From assembly GCA_002297185.1 (NCBI GenBank), contig DBJV01000071.1, forward strand, positions 1-35,795: 35,795 bases of DNA, in the 5' to 3' direction. Shown piece by piece: positions 23,940-30,576 of this stretch. Source of the stretch: Christensenella sp. UBA767 (lineage in GTDB: Bacteria > Bacillota > Clostridia > Christensenellales > CAG-917). A model generated the notes under the pieces. That model searched no databases, had not been told where the DNA came from, and saw only the letters and a program-made list of their open reading frames with translations. The position numbers and the translations under genes are program-made. The number at the start of each line of letters is the position of its first letter. The stretch's first letter is position 1.

Positions 23940-24659
23940 ATGAAATTTGACGTATTGACGATATTTCCGCAATATTTCGACGTCCTCAACGAAAGCCTTT
24001 TGGGAAAGGCAATCGAGGGGGGCAAATTTTGCGTTGACGTCGTAAATATCCGTGATTTTTCAAAGGATAAACACCTCAAAACCGACGATACCCCGTACGG
24101 TGGCGGTGCAGGCATGGTTATGACTCCCGACCCCATCGTAAGCGCGATAGAGGCGGTCGATCCACACCACGAGGCTTGGCGCGTGTATATGTCGCCAAGA
24201 GGCACCGTTCTCAATCAAGCCAAAGTCGAAAGCCTTGCCAAAGAAAAGCGCATTTTGATTTTGTGTGGCGATTACGAGGGCGTTGACCAACGTGCAATCG
24301 ACATCTGCATTGACGAGGAATTGTCCATAGGCGATTACGTGCTTACGGGCGGTGAATTGCCTGCTCTTGTTACGATAAACTGCGTTGCGAGATACATCGA
24401 CGGCGTTCTCGGCTCGGACGAAAGCACCAAGGAAGAAAGTTTCTCCAACGGACTTTTGGAATATCCGCAATACACCCGTCCCGAAGTGTATAGAGGTTAC
24501 GCCGTTCCCGAAGTATTGCTCGGCGGCAACCACAGCGACATTGAAAAATGGCGTCTTGAAAAGTCTCTCGAAGTTACGATGAAACGTCGCCCCGACCTGT
24601 TCCGACATCTCGATTTAGGCAAATTCCTGCCAACCAAGAAAAGAAAACGCAATCGTTAA
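23940..24659 (+). CDS. trmD: tRNA (guanine-N1)-methyltransferase TrmD
   Basis: Methylates G37 of tRNAs to prevent frameshifting (239 aa). It starts MKFDVLTIFPQYFDVL and has the SPOUT trefoil-knot motifs DDTPYGGGAGMVM, LCGDYEGVDQR and SIGDYVLTGGELPALV, with the C-terminal RPEVYRGYAVPEVLLGGNH. The start sits one base after rimM, so translation is coupled. In many Firmicutes rplS comes next; here rplS is 2.6 kb further on, after rbgA, rnhB and yraN. Confidence 0.97.
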   Translation: MKFDVLTIFPQYFDVLNESLLGKAIEGGKFCVDVVNIRDFSKDKHLKTDDTPYGGGAGMVMTPDPIVSAIEAVDPHHEAWRVYMSPRGTVLNQAKVESLAKEKRILILCGDYEGVDQRAIDICIDEELSIGDYVLTGGELPALVTINCVARYIDGVLGSDESTKEESFSNGLLEYPQYTRPEVYRGYAVPEVLLGGNHSDIEKWRLEKSLEVTMKRRPDLFRHLDLGKFLPTKKRKRNR

Positions 24660-24666
24660 ACGATAT

Positions 24667-24775
24667 CGGAATTTTCCGCAACTCGCACGAAGTGCGAATA
24701 TCACTTTTAGCCGAAGGCTAAAAATATCACTCTCGCAAAGCGAGAATATCACTTGCGCTTTGTGCAAATATCACT
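24667..24775. repeat. Hairpin array B between trmD and rbgA
   Basis: CGGAA-TT-TTCCG (24667-24678) is followed by four hairpins: TCGCAC-GAA-GTGCGA, TTTAGCC-GAA-GGCTAAA, TCTCGC-AAA-GCGAGA and TTGCGC-TTT-GTGCAA. Each is followed by (A)ATATCACT. The third is the exact reverse complement of the TCTCGC unit of array A (loop AAA instead of TTT). It begins seven bases after the trmD stop. Confidence 0.9.
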
Positions 24776-24849
24776 TTTCTCTAAATTGCCATGAGAAATG
24801 TTTATTTACTCCTCGCAATTATATTGGATAAAAGTAAAAGGATTTCGTT

Positions 24850-25692
24850 TTGAACATACAATGGTTTCCCGGTCATATGACCAAGGCGATAAGAATGATG
24901 GAGGACAATCTCCGTCTTGTCGATGCGCTAATATACGTAATCGACGCAAGGGCAGTTTACTCTTGCGATAACCCTCTTTTCAACAAACTTTTGCAAGGTA
25001 AGAGGGTACTTTACGTATTCAACAAGTGTGATTTGGTGGAAAAATCCGACCTTGACGCATGGTGCGAACTTTTCAAAAAGCAGGGCAAACCGTATGTCAA
25101 AGCAATCGGCACGAGCGGCGACTGCTCACAAATCGTTGCAGGCTTAAAGCAAGTCGTGTCCGACAAGATCGAAAAATACGCCGCAAAAGGCGCGAAAATA
25201 TCCGTTAGAGCAATGGTTGTCGGTGTTCCCAACAGCGGAAAATCCACAATCATCAACTCAATGGTCAAAAAAGCAAAAGCGGTTACGGGCGACCGCCCGG
25301 GCGTTACGAGAGGTAAGCAATGGCTGTCAATCGACAATGTTGACTTTTTGGACACTCCCGGTACGCTCTGGGGCAAATTCGAAGATCAAAAAGTTGCGCA
25401 TCACCTTGCGTACATCGGCTCAATCAGAGACGATATCCTTGACGAAAGCGAACTTGCATACGATTTCCTCGACGAAATGAAATTGCTTTATCCGCAAAAT
25501 TTGCAACAAAGATACAACTTGCCCGAACTTAAAGAGCAAACGATTGATATTTTTGAAGATATCGCAATGTCACGCGGTTTCAAGGTGAAGGGCAACCAAC
25601 CCGACTACGACCGCACGGCACGAATGATAATCGACGAGTTCCGCAAAGGAAAACTGGGAAAAATGATGTTAGAACGCCCCGCCAAATTATAA
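24850..25692 (+). CDS. rbgA: Ribosome biogenesis GTPase RbgA (YlqF)
   Basis: Circularly permuted GTPase needed for late assembly of the 50S subunit (280 aa). The motif order is permuted as expected: G4 NKCD (58-61), then G1 GVPNSGKST (125-133), then G3 DTPG (168-171). The N-terminus, IQWFPGHMTKA, is a family hallmark. The C-terminal helical domain ends in FRKGKLGKMMLERP. The start is a TTG at 24850 with AAAGG seven to eight bases upstream; the first residues match family homologues, so no later start is needed. Confidence 0.96.
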   Translation: MNIQWFPGHMTKAIRMMEDNLRLVDALIYVIDARAVYSCDNPLFNKLLQGKRVLYVFNKCDLVEKSDLDAWCELFKKQGKPYVKAIGTSGDCSQIVAGLKQVVSDKIEKYAAKGAKISVRAMVVGVPNSGKSTIINSMVKKAKAVTGDRPGVTRGKQWLSIDNVDFLDTPGTLWGKFEDQKVAHHLAYIGSIRDDILDESELAYDFLDEMKLLYPQNLQQRYNLPELKEQTIDIFEDIAMSRGFKVKGNQPDYDRTARMIIDEFRKGKLGKMMLERPAKL

Positions 25693-25774
25693 GTGGAGTA
25701 TTCCACAATTTGCACGCGCAGTAACGAAATGGTGGGACACCCACACCCAATGTAAATGCTATGGAATATTCCAT
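25693..25774. repeat. Palindromes in the rbgA-rnhB gap
   Basis: GTGGAGTATTCCAC (25693-25706) begins at the base after the rbgA gene, and ATGGAATATTCCAT (25761-25774) ends two bases before the TGTCATT element. Both share the GGAATATTCC core seen at the head of array A. Between them is GGTGGGACACCCACACC. They look like isolated members of the hairpin-array family. Confidence 0.6.
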
Positions 25775-25775
25775 T

Positions 25776-25877
25776 TGTCATTCCGAGGGAACGAAGTGAC
25801 CGTGGGAATCCAGCGTAGCGTTATGCGCCTACGGCTAGATTGCCACGTCGCAATATGTATTGCTCCTCGCAATGACA
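25776..25877. repeat. TGTCATT-type dispersed intergenic repeat (MITE-like)
   Basis: A 102-bp element with terminal inverted repeats TGTCATTCCGAGG and, at the right end, the reverse complement of TGTCATTGCGAGG. Internal text reads GAACGAAGTGACCGTGGGAATCC and GATTGCCACGTCGCAATA in adjacent parts. From memory, repeats of this TGTCATTnCGAGG / GATTGCCACG type occur in many bacterial genomes. No transposase is nearby. Confidence 0.75.
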
Positions 25878-25889
25878 TAAGGAAGATTG

Positions 25890-26016
25890 AAATATTCCAA
25901 AACTCGCACAAAGTGCGAATATCACTTTTTGTGAAAGCAAAAAATATCACTTGCGCTGAGCGCAAATATCACTCTCGCAACGCGAGAATATCACTGCACG
26001 TTTAGTGCAATATCGT
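25890..26016. repeat. Hairpin array C upstream of rnhB
   Basis: GAAATATTCC is followed by TCGCAC-AAA-GTGCGA, a decayed TTTTTG...CAAAAA unit, TTGCGC-TGA-GCGCAA, TCTCGC-AAC-GCGAGA and TGCAC-GTTTA-GTGCA, joined by (A)ATATCACT; the last linker reads ATATCGT. The array runs to within eight bases of the annotated rnhB ATG. Three of its stems also occur in arrays A or B, with different loops. Confidence 0.88.
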
Positions 26017-26023
26017 TTCACTT

Positions 26024-26632
26024 ATGGTAAAACCTGAAGAACTAATGACGTATGAAAATCAACTTCTCGACAAAGGTTATCGCTATATTTGCGGCGTCGA
26101 TGAAGTGGGCAGAGGACCGCTTGCAGGTCCTGTTACTTGCACTGCCGTGATTATGGATTTGACCGATTTGATTGACGGCGTAAACGACAGCAAAAAGGTG
26201 AGCAAAAAGAAGAGGGAAAAACTCTTCGAAGTCATCAAATCCAAGGCGATTGCGGTATCCACCGTATCGTACGACAATCACAAAATTGATGAGATGAACA
26301 TTCTCAACGCCACAAAAGCGTGCATGGCGGAGGCAATCATGTCTCTCGACGTCAAGCCGGATATCGTAATCGTCGATGCGTTGCAACTCGATATTCCGTA
26401 TAAAACGTTCGGAATTATCCACGGCGACGCACTTTCTTATTCCATCGCGTCCGCATCCATAATCGCAAAAGTCACGAGAGACACGTATATGGAGAAGATG
26501 GCGCTCAAGTATCCTCAATACGACTTTGAACACAATATGGGTTACGGCACGGCAAAGCATATCGCAGCGCTCAAAGAGTTCGGCGCAACGCCCATTCATA
26601 GAAAGAGTTTTATAGGTAATTTCGTCAAATGA
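26024..26632 (+). CDS. rnhB: Ribonuclease HII
   Basis: Removes ribonucleotides from RNA-DNA hybrids and single ribonucleotides in DNA (202 aa). The signature ICGVDEVGRGPLAGPV carries the first catalytic Asp and Glu. Further conserved parts are NDSKKVSKKKRE, VIVDALQLDIPY and SIASASIIAKVTRD. Two starts are possible. ATG 26024 has no ribosome binding site because the hairpin array runs into it. ATG 26045, seven codons later, has GAAGA at a suitable distance and may be the true one. yraN overlaps the stop by four bases (ATGA). Confidence 0.95.
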   Translation: MVKPEELMTYENQLLDKGYRYICGVDEVGRGPLAGPVTCTAVIMDLTDLIDGVNDSKKVSKKKREKLFEVIKSKAIAVSTVSYDNHKIDEMNILNATKACMAEAIMSLDVKPDIVIVDALQLDIPYKTFGIIHGDALSYSIASASIIAKVTRDTYMEKMALKYPQYDFEHNMGYGTAKHIAALKEFGATPIHRKSFIGNFVK

Positions 26633-27105
26633 ACACAAAGCAAATAGGCGATATAGGCGAGAAAATCGCGCGCGACGTATATAAGGAAAGAGGCTATAAA
26701 ATCCTTGAAACCAACGCCATATATTCGGACTGTGAAGTGGATTTGATTTGCGAATGCTACGTTGACGAAAACGGCAATCTAATCCGCTCGAATGATAAAA
26801 ACCGTATATCTAAATTTCTTGAAAAACTCGGCGCGAAACACACGAAATCCGAGAAAGTCAAAGGCGAAAGAACGATAGTTTTTTGTGAGGTAAAGACGAG
26901 ATACGGCGAGGATATGGGCGCACCCGAAGAGGCGGTTACTCCGTACAAAGTCGGCAGGTACGTTACGGCTGCAAAAGCGTATATATCGTGGCATAAGGCT
27001 ACCGACGCAAACGTGCGTTTCGATATATTCACGGTAGGAGAGCAAGGGTATAATCTCATAGAAAACGCATTCACGGAAAACGACGCAAAATACAAAAGAA
27101 GATGA
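26629..27105 (+). CDS. yraN: YraN/UPF0102 family protein with an insertion
   Basis: A restriction-endonuclease-like fold protein of unknown role, commonly encoded after rnhB (158 aa). The N-terminus IGDIGEKIARDVYKERGYKIL and the pair CEVDLI then VFCEVKTRYGEDMGAPEEAV match the family. Most members are 115-125 aa and run directly from GEIDLI to the FVEVK strand. Here about 35 residues (charged, with FLEKLGAKHTKSEKVKGE) are inserted between those two strands, next to the putative metal site. The usual Gly of GEIDLI is Cys here. It is translationally coupled to rnhB by an ATGA overlap. Confidence 0.9.
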   Translation: MNTKQIGDIGEKIARDVYKERGYKILETNAIYSDCEVDLICECYVDENGNLIRSNDKNRISKFLEKLGAKHTKSEKVKGERTIVFCEVKTRYGEDMGAPEEAVTPYKVGRYVTAAKAYISWHKATDANVRFDIFTVGEQGYNLIENAFTENDAKYKRR

Positions 27106-27162
27106 GAATTGCATAAAATTTCAAAAAAATCATTAAAATCCGCATTTTTATTGTATTTTTGC

Positions 27163-27191
27163 TTGTTTATATATTTATTTTATGTTAATAT
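27163..27191 (+). promoter_or_regulatory. Candidate promoter of rplS
   Basis: TTGTTT (27163-27168), 17 bp, TAATAT (27186-27191). The predicted start falls at the beginning of the structured leader, which makes the leader's exact 5' end uncertain. Confidence 0.55.
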
Positions 27192-27192
27192 A

Positions 27193-27235
27193 ACACGCGT
27201 GACTCGGATGTTCCGCTGGCAAGAGAGACTTGTGT
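27193..27235 (+). ncRNA. Putative L19 ribosomal protein leader
   Basis: Upstream of rplS the sequence can fold with nested stems: ACAC (27193-27196) with GTGT (27232-27235), CTC with GAG (27203-27205, 27223-27225) and GGA with TCC (27206-27208, 27212-27214). GGATGTTCCGCTGG resembles, from memory, the conserved core of the Firmicutes L19 leader family, which would mediate feedback control by L19. Position and size agree with such a leader, but no covariance search was done. Confidence 0.55.
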
Positions 27236-27265
27236 AAGAACATTTGGTAAAATTAGGAGGTCAGT

Positions 27266-27604
27266 ATGAACATTATCGACACAATCGAAAGAGAAGGCAT
27301 GAAACAAAACTTGCCTGTAATCGCAATCGGCGACCAAGTCAAGGTAAACGTCAAGGTCGTTGAAGGAACAAGAGAACGTATTCAAACTTACGAAGGCGTT
27401 GTCATTGCAAAGAAGAACGGCGGTATCCGTGAAACCATCGTCGTACGTCGTGTTACATTCGGCGTTGGCGTTGAAAGAACGTTCCCGATCCATTCACCCA
27501 AGATCGACAGCATCCAAGTTGTCCGTCACGGCAAAGTAAGACGCGCAAAACTTTATTACTTGAAAGAAAGAACCGGTAAAGCCGCAAAACTCAAAGAAGT
27601 CTAA
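27266..27604 (+). CDS. rplS: 50S ribosomal protein L19
   Basis: Large-subunit protein at the interface with the 30S subunit (112 aa). Typical blocks are IGDQVKVNVKVVEGTRERIQ, FEGVVI-like YEGVVIAKKNGG, TVRRVTFGVGVERTFPIHSP-like text (FGVGVERTFPIHSPKID) and the C-terminal KVRRAKLYYLKERTGKAAK. A strong AGGAGG precedes the ATG. It stands after yraN instead of between trmD and rbgA, with its own promoter and leader. Confidence 0.97.
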   Translation: MNIIDTIEREGMKQNLPVIAIGDQVKVNVKVVEGTRERIQTYEGVVIAKKNGGIRETIVVRRVTFGVGVERTFPIHSPKIDSIQVVRHGKVRRAKLYYLKERTGKAAKLKEV

Positions 27605-27632
27605 TCGGCAACCGTTTTTCGAGAGGAATAAA

Positions 27633-29750
27633 ATGAAGAAAAAGTTGATTATTATAAGTGCAATGGTGCTAGTTGTTATGCTAGCACTTTTCGCATTTAC
27701 CGCTTGCAACAACGATACGAGCGACGTCGGTGAAGAGCTTATCACCAACGGCAACTTCTCGGCATTCAAAGACAAGAAGTTTGACGGTTGGACGACGTCG
27801 TCCTCAAGCACGGTATTCGGCGCGGCAAACGAGTCGGACGATAGCGACAATCAAACGCTTTACATCGACAACTCTTCCGCAGGATACAACTATCTCAAAC
27901 AAACGGTCAAAGTTTCCACGAACAAGATTTACAAAGTCACCGTCGATTTCAAAATCAATGCGGAATTGTCCAACAAAACGGGCGCATACGTGACTTTCCT
28001 TGAAAACGTTGACTACAAATTCATCGCTCACAGCGAAAAAACGCCGGGATTTGTTACCAGCACTTTCTACGTAAGACCGAAGAATACGGACTACCTCACA
28101 ATCGCCCTCTGCTTGGGTTCCGAGGAAAACAACTGCAAAGGCAAAGTGTATTTCGACAACGTGTCTATGCAAAGAGTTGAAGAGGCTCCGGAAGGTTTCA
28201 CCGTTTATGACTTCAAGAAGGCAAGAACGGTCAACACCAACACCAACGCAAGCGGTATTACGTTTGTCGTGATGCTTACGGTATTCGGCGTGGCAGCACT
28301 TGCTCTCGCTTACATCCTCGTAAGACGCACGTATGCAAGAAAGGACGCATTCGTCGATTTCGGCACGACGTCAGTCTATGACAAGAAAGCAAAGACGACG
28401 GTGAAGTGGTATCAAAACAACTGGTTCATCTTAGTGATGATTTTGCTCGGCGCATTCCTTACAAGACTTGCATTCTTGCTCTCCATGTACGGCATGGGCG
28501 GCGACATGACAAGTGTCATCACTCTTGCAAAGAACACGCTCGCGGCAAAGAACGGTTTGTTCAACTACTACGCAAACAACGCAAGCTCCGCATACGCACC
28601 GGGCGCACTCTATATCCTCACGATTTTGGGCTATGCAAGCAAGAACCTTGACCTTATGTCAACTTCCATCTTGCTCCGCTTTATCAACGTGATTGCGGAT
28701 ATGGCTGTTGTCGCAATGATTTTCTGCTACGGTAAGAAATACGTCGGCAACAAACTCGCAACGATTTATGCAGGACTTTACGCACTCCTTCCGTTCGCGC
28801 TCCTCTCAAGCAGTATCAGCGCAACGTTTGAAAGTGTGCTTATCGCACTCATCATCGCGTCTCTCATTTTGATGATAGAGAAGAAGTACATCTCCACGTA
28901 TTTCGTTATGACGCTTGCGGCAGTCCTCGACATCAGAGCGCTTGCAATTGCACCTATCATCGTCGGCTACTTTGTGTATATGTACATCAAAGACAACGAC
29001 AACAAGAAGAAATTCACTTCCAACAGAGCGAAAATCGTCTTTGGTCTTGTGGCAACTATCGTTTTGGCATACTTGCTCACACTTCCGGCGGCTATCAACC
29101 AAGTCAAGGCAGGGGACGCATTCTTCGGCTTTAAGGTTATGGTCAACGAGATGACCAACACCTTGTATTTCACAAGAGACGCATTCAACCTCTACGGTAT
29201 GGTTGCGATGAACGGCAAGTACTCACAACAAAGCGTCAACATCCTCAACCTCATCTTCTTGCTCGTACTCGAGGCATACGTTATCTCGCTTTATTTCAAG
29301 AATCGCAACAAACAAGAACTCTTGTTGCTCGCGTCCTTCACACTTGCGGTTATCGCAGTGTTCACAATCAAAGTGACATACACGTATCTCTATTTGTCAC
29401 TCGCTCTCGCACTCATGTACACCATGGTAAGCGGCGACAAGAGAATGTTCCTCGTCTCCGGCGGTATCGCGACGCTTGGCTTTATCAACTATGGTCAACT
29501 TATGAACCAAAGCGGTTTTGTCAAACTCGGTCAAGTTACAAGCGCAGTTATGAGCTTTGAGACGACAAGCCCGTTCTACATCGTGTTCAGCGTGGCGGCA
29601 GTACTCCTCATCGGCTACTATGCTTACGTGACGTACTCCATCACCAACAACACCAAGATTGTGGATATCAAAGCAATGCCTCAATCTCTCACAGCGACGT
29701 TAAAGAACTTCTTTATGACAAAAGTAGAGAAGAAGAAAGACGTTGAATAA
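27633..29750 (+). CDS. Lipoprotein-anchored carbohydrate-binding-like domain fused to a GT-C-like membrane protein
   Basis: Not recognised as a named gene (705 aa). The N-terminus is a signal with a possible lipobox FTAC (Cys25). Residues about 34-185 look like a galactose-binding/CBM4_9-type beta sandwich (ELITNGNFSAF, DGWTTSSS, YLKQTVKVS, KVYFDNVSM). A transmembrane segment at about 208-232 leads to a cytoplasmic stretch, then ten or so membrane segments. The loop GMGGDMTSVITLAKNTL after the first of these carries an acidic pair and resembles the first outer loop of GT-C glycosyltransferases (PMT/GT39/GT87 type). Transfer of sugars from a polyprenyl-linked donor to a surface target is therefore plausible but unproven. 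A GAGAGG site precedes the ATG. It lies 28 bp after rplS and ends at a strong terminator. Confidence 0.8.
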   Translation: MKKKLIIISAMVLVVMLALFAFTACNNDTSDVGEELITNGNFSAFKDKKFDGWTTSSSSTVFGAANESDDSDNQTLYIDNSSAGYNYLKQTVKVSTNKIYKVTVDFKINAELSNKTGAYVTFLENVDYKFIAHSEKTPGFVTSTFYVRPKNTDYLTIALCLGSEENNCKGKVYFDNVSMQRVEEAPEGFTVYDFKKARTVNTNTNASGITFVVMLTVFGVAALALAYILVRRTYARKDAFVDFGTTSVYDKKAKTTVKWYQNNWFILVMILLGAFLTRLAFLLSMYGMGGDMTSVITLAKNTLAAKNGLFNYYANNASSAYAPGALYILTILGYASKNLDLMSTSILLRFINVIADMAVVAMIFCYGKKYVGNKLATIYAGLYALLPFALLSSSISATFESVLIALIIASLILMIEKKYISTYFVMTLAAVLDIRALAIAPIIVGYFVYMYIKDNDNKKKFTSNRAKIVFGLVATIVLAYLLTLPAAINQVKAGDAFFGFKVMVNEMTNTLYFTRDAFNLYGMVAMNGKYSQQSVNILNLIFLLVLEAYVISLYFKNRNKQELLLLASFTLAVIAVFTIKVTYTYLYLSLALALMYTMVSGDKRMFLVSGGIATLGFINYGQLMNQSGFVKLGQVTSAVMSFETTSPFYIVFSVAAVLLIGYYAYVTYSITNNTKIVDIKAMPQSLTATLKNFFMTKVEKKKDVE

Positions 29751-29769
29751 TTCAAACAAATCAAATGTT

Positions 29770-29798
29770 AAAAGCGACGCTCATTGAGCGTCGCTTTT
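29770..29798. terminator. Bidirectional terminator
   Basis: A perfect 9-bp stem GCGACGCTC / GAGCGTCGC (29774-29782, 29786-29794) with loop ATT, four A before and four T after, serves the large membrane-protein gene and the convergent XRE gene. Confidence 0.93.
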
Positions 29799-29805
29799 AT
29801 ATAAA

Positions 29806-30051
29806 TCAATCTAAATCTAAATTGCTTGGGTCAAACGAACTATCGTTCAAGAACTCGCTTACCGAAATTCCTAAACCACTTGCCAACATAATTACTGTCT
29901 TGCGTGTAATATTCTTTGTGCGACGTTGCATAATGCTTTTTATTGTCGCAAAGGGGATACCGCTCAATGCCGAAAGGCGATATTGAGTAATCTTTTGCTC
30001 ATCCATATAATGATACAGACGATTTACAACGACATCATTTATATTGTCCAT
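29806..30051 (-). CDS. XRE-family transcriptional regulator
   Basis: Small DNA-binding protein (81 aa) with a Cro/C1-type helix-turn-helix over residues about 8-70. ITQYRLSALSGIPFATI is the core of the HTH, followed by the helix segment RKTVIMLASGLGISVSEFLND. There is no second domain, so it probably senses nothing by itself. The ATG at 30051 has no ribosome binding site. A -10-like TATAGA lies about ten bases upstream, so the mRNA may be leaderless or nearly so, as for some phage repressors. It is divergent from a small membrane protein gene and probably controls the shared region. Confidence 0.9.
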   Translation of the reverse strand: MDNINDVVVNRLYHYMDEQKITQYRLSALSGIPFATIKSIMQRRTKNITRKTVIMLASGLGISVSEFLNDSSFDPSNLDLD

Positions 30052-30086
30052 AGTTTTATTCTATATTATGAAATAAAATAGATAGG

Positions 30087-30154
30087 ATGATACATCATTC
30101 TTTTGGTTGACAAATCATCCCAATTTCAATAAAATAGGATTACAAATAGTCCTA
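30087..30154. promoter_or_regulatory. Candidate operators in the XRE/membrane-protein divergent region
   Basis: Two dyads flank the plus-strand promoter: ATGAT-AC-ATCAT (30087-30098), just upstream of its -35 box, and TAGGA...TCCTA (30135-30139 and 30150-30154), straddling the transcription start. The adjacent XRE protein is the obvious candidate ligand, but the two dyads do not share a sequence. Confidence 0.4.
30107..30135 (+). promoter_or_regulatory. Promoter of the small membrane-protein gene
   Basis: Perfect TTGACA (30107-30112), 17 bp, TAAAAT (30130-30135), 38 bp upstream of the ATG at 30173. Confidence 0.85.
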
Positions 30155-30172
30155 AATAAGGGGAACTGCATT

Positions 30173-30532
30173 ATGGAAAACGAACATGAGATTGAACAAG
30201 AGAATGAACAAGGCAATGAGCAAGTGTTGAAACTTAACACTAAGAGAGTTGCAGCGGTAATAATCGTAGCAATCGTTCTATTGACTATTATTCTTGTAAT
30301 TTTAGCAATTGCAACGAAGGTAACGAAATCAAATTATGACCAAATTGAAATGGGAATGTATATGTGTGATGTTGTTGATATTTTAGGATCAAATTACTCG
30401 GTGCAATCATCAAGTGAAGTCGCATCACATACTTCGGATATTTTGGTATGGACGAACAACTATAAAAATAAATCGATAGTTATTACATTTGTGGATGGGA
30501 AAGTAATTTCAAAGGCACAATCAGGTTTATAA
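30173..30532 (+). CDS. Small single-pass membrane protein with a BamE/DUF3862-like domain
   Basis: Function unknown (119 aa). An acidic, Glu-rich N-terminus (about 20 residues) precedes one transmembrane helix (residues about 25-49). The outer domain begins YDQIEMGMYMCDVVDILG, which fits the start of SmpA/BamE or DUF3862 modules (helix with a GM...V...LG motif). It ends in strands such as KSIVITFVDGKVISKAQSGL. The ATG at 30173 follows AAGGGGA; an upstream ATG-frame extension starts inside the promoter. A perfect terminator overlaps the stop codon. The gene is divergent from the XRE regulator and both are enclosed by terminators. Confidence 0.82.
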   Translation: MENEHEIEQENEQGNEQVLKLNTKRVAAVIIVAIVLLTIILVILAIATKVTKSNYDQIEMGMYMCDVVDILGSNYSVQSSSEVASHTSDILVWTNNYKNKSIVITFVDGKVISKAQSGL

Positions 30533-30561
30533 AAAAATAACGGCACGAGCCGTTATTTTTT
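30531..30561. terminator. Bidirectional terminator
   Basis: TAACGGC / GCCGTTA (30538-30544, 30549-30555) with loop ACGA is extended by A and T runs on either side into a stem of about 13 bp. It ends the small membrane-protein gene and the convergent GDPD gene. Confidence 0.93.
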
Positions 30562-30576
30562 ATAGCAAATATTATT

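Noticed and set aside
24667..26016. Reading the AATATCACT arrays as CRISPR
   Set aside because: The constant part is only 8-9 bp, the variable parts are self-complementary and reused, unit length is about 20-26 bp, and no cas gene is present.
27666..27691. Hairpin GTGCTAG/CTAGCAC followed by four T inside the start of the large membrane-protein gene
   Set aside because: It has terminator-like form, but the stem is only 7 bp, the T run is short, and it falls in a signal-peptide coding region with repeated Leu/Val codons, so chance is the simpler explanation.
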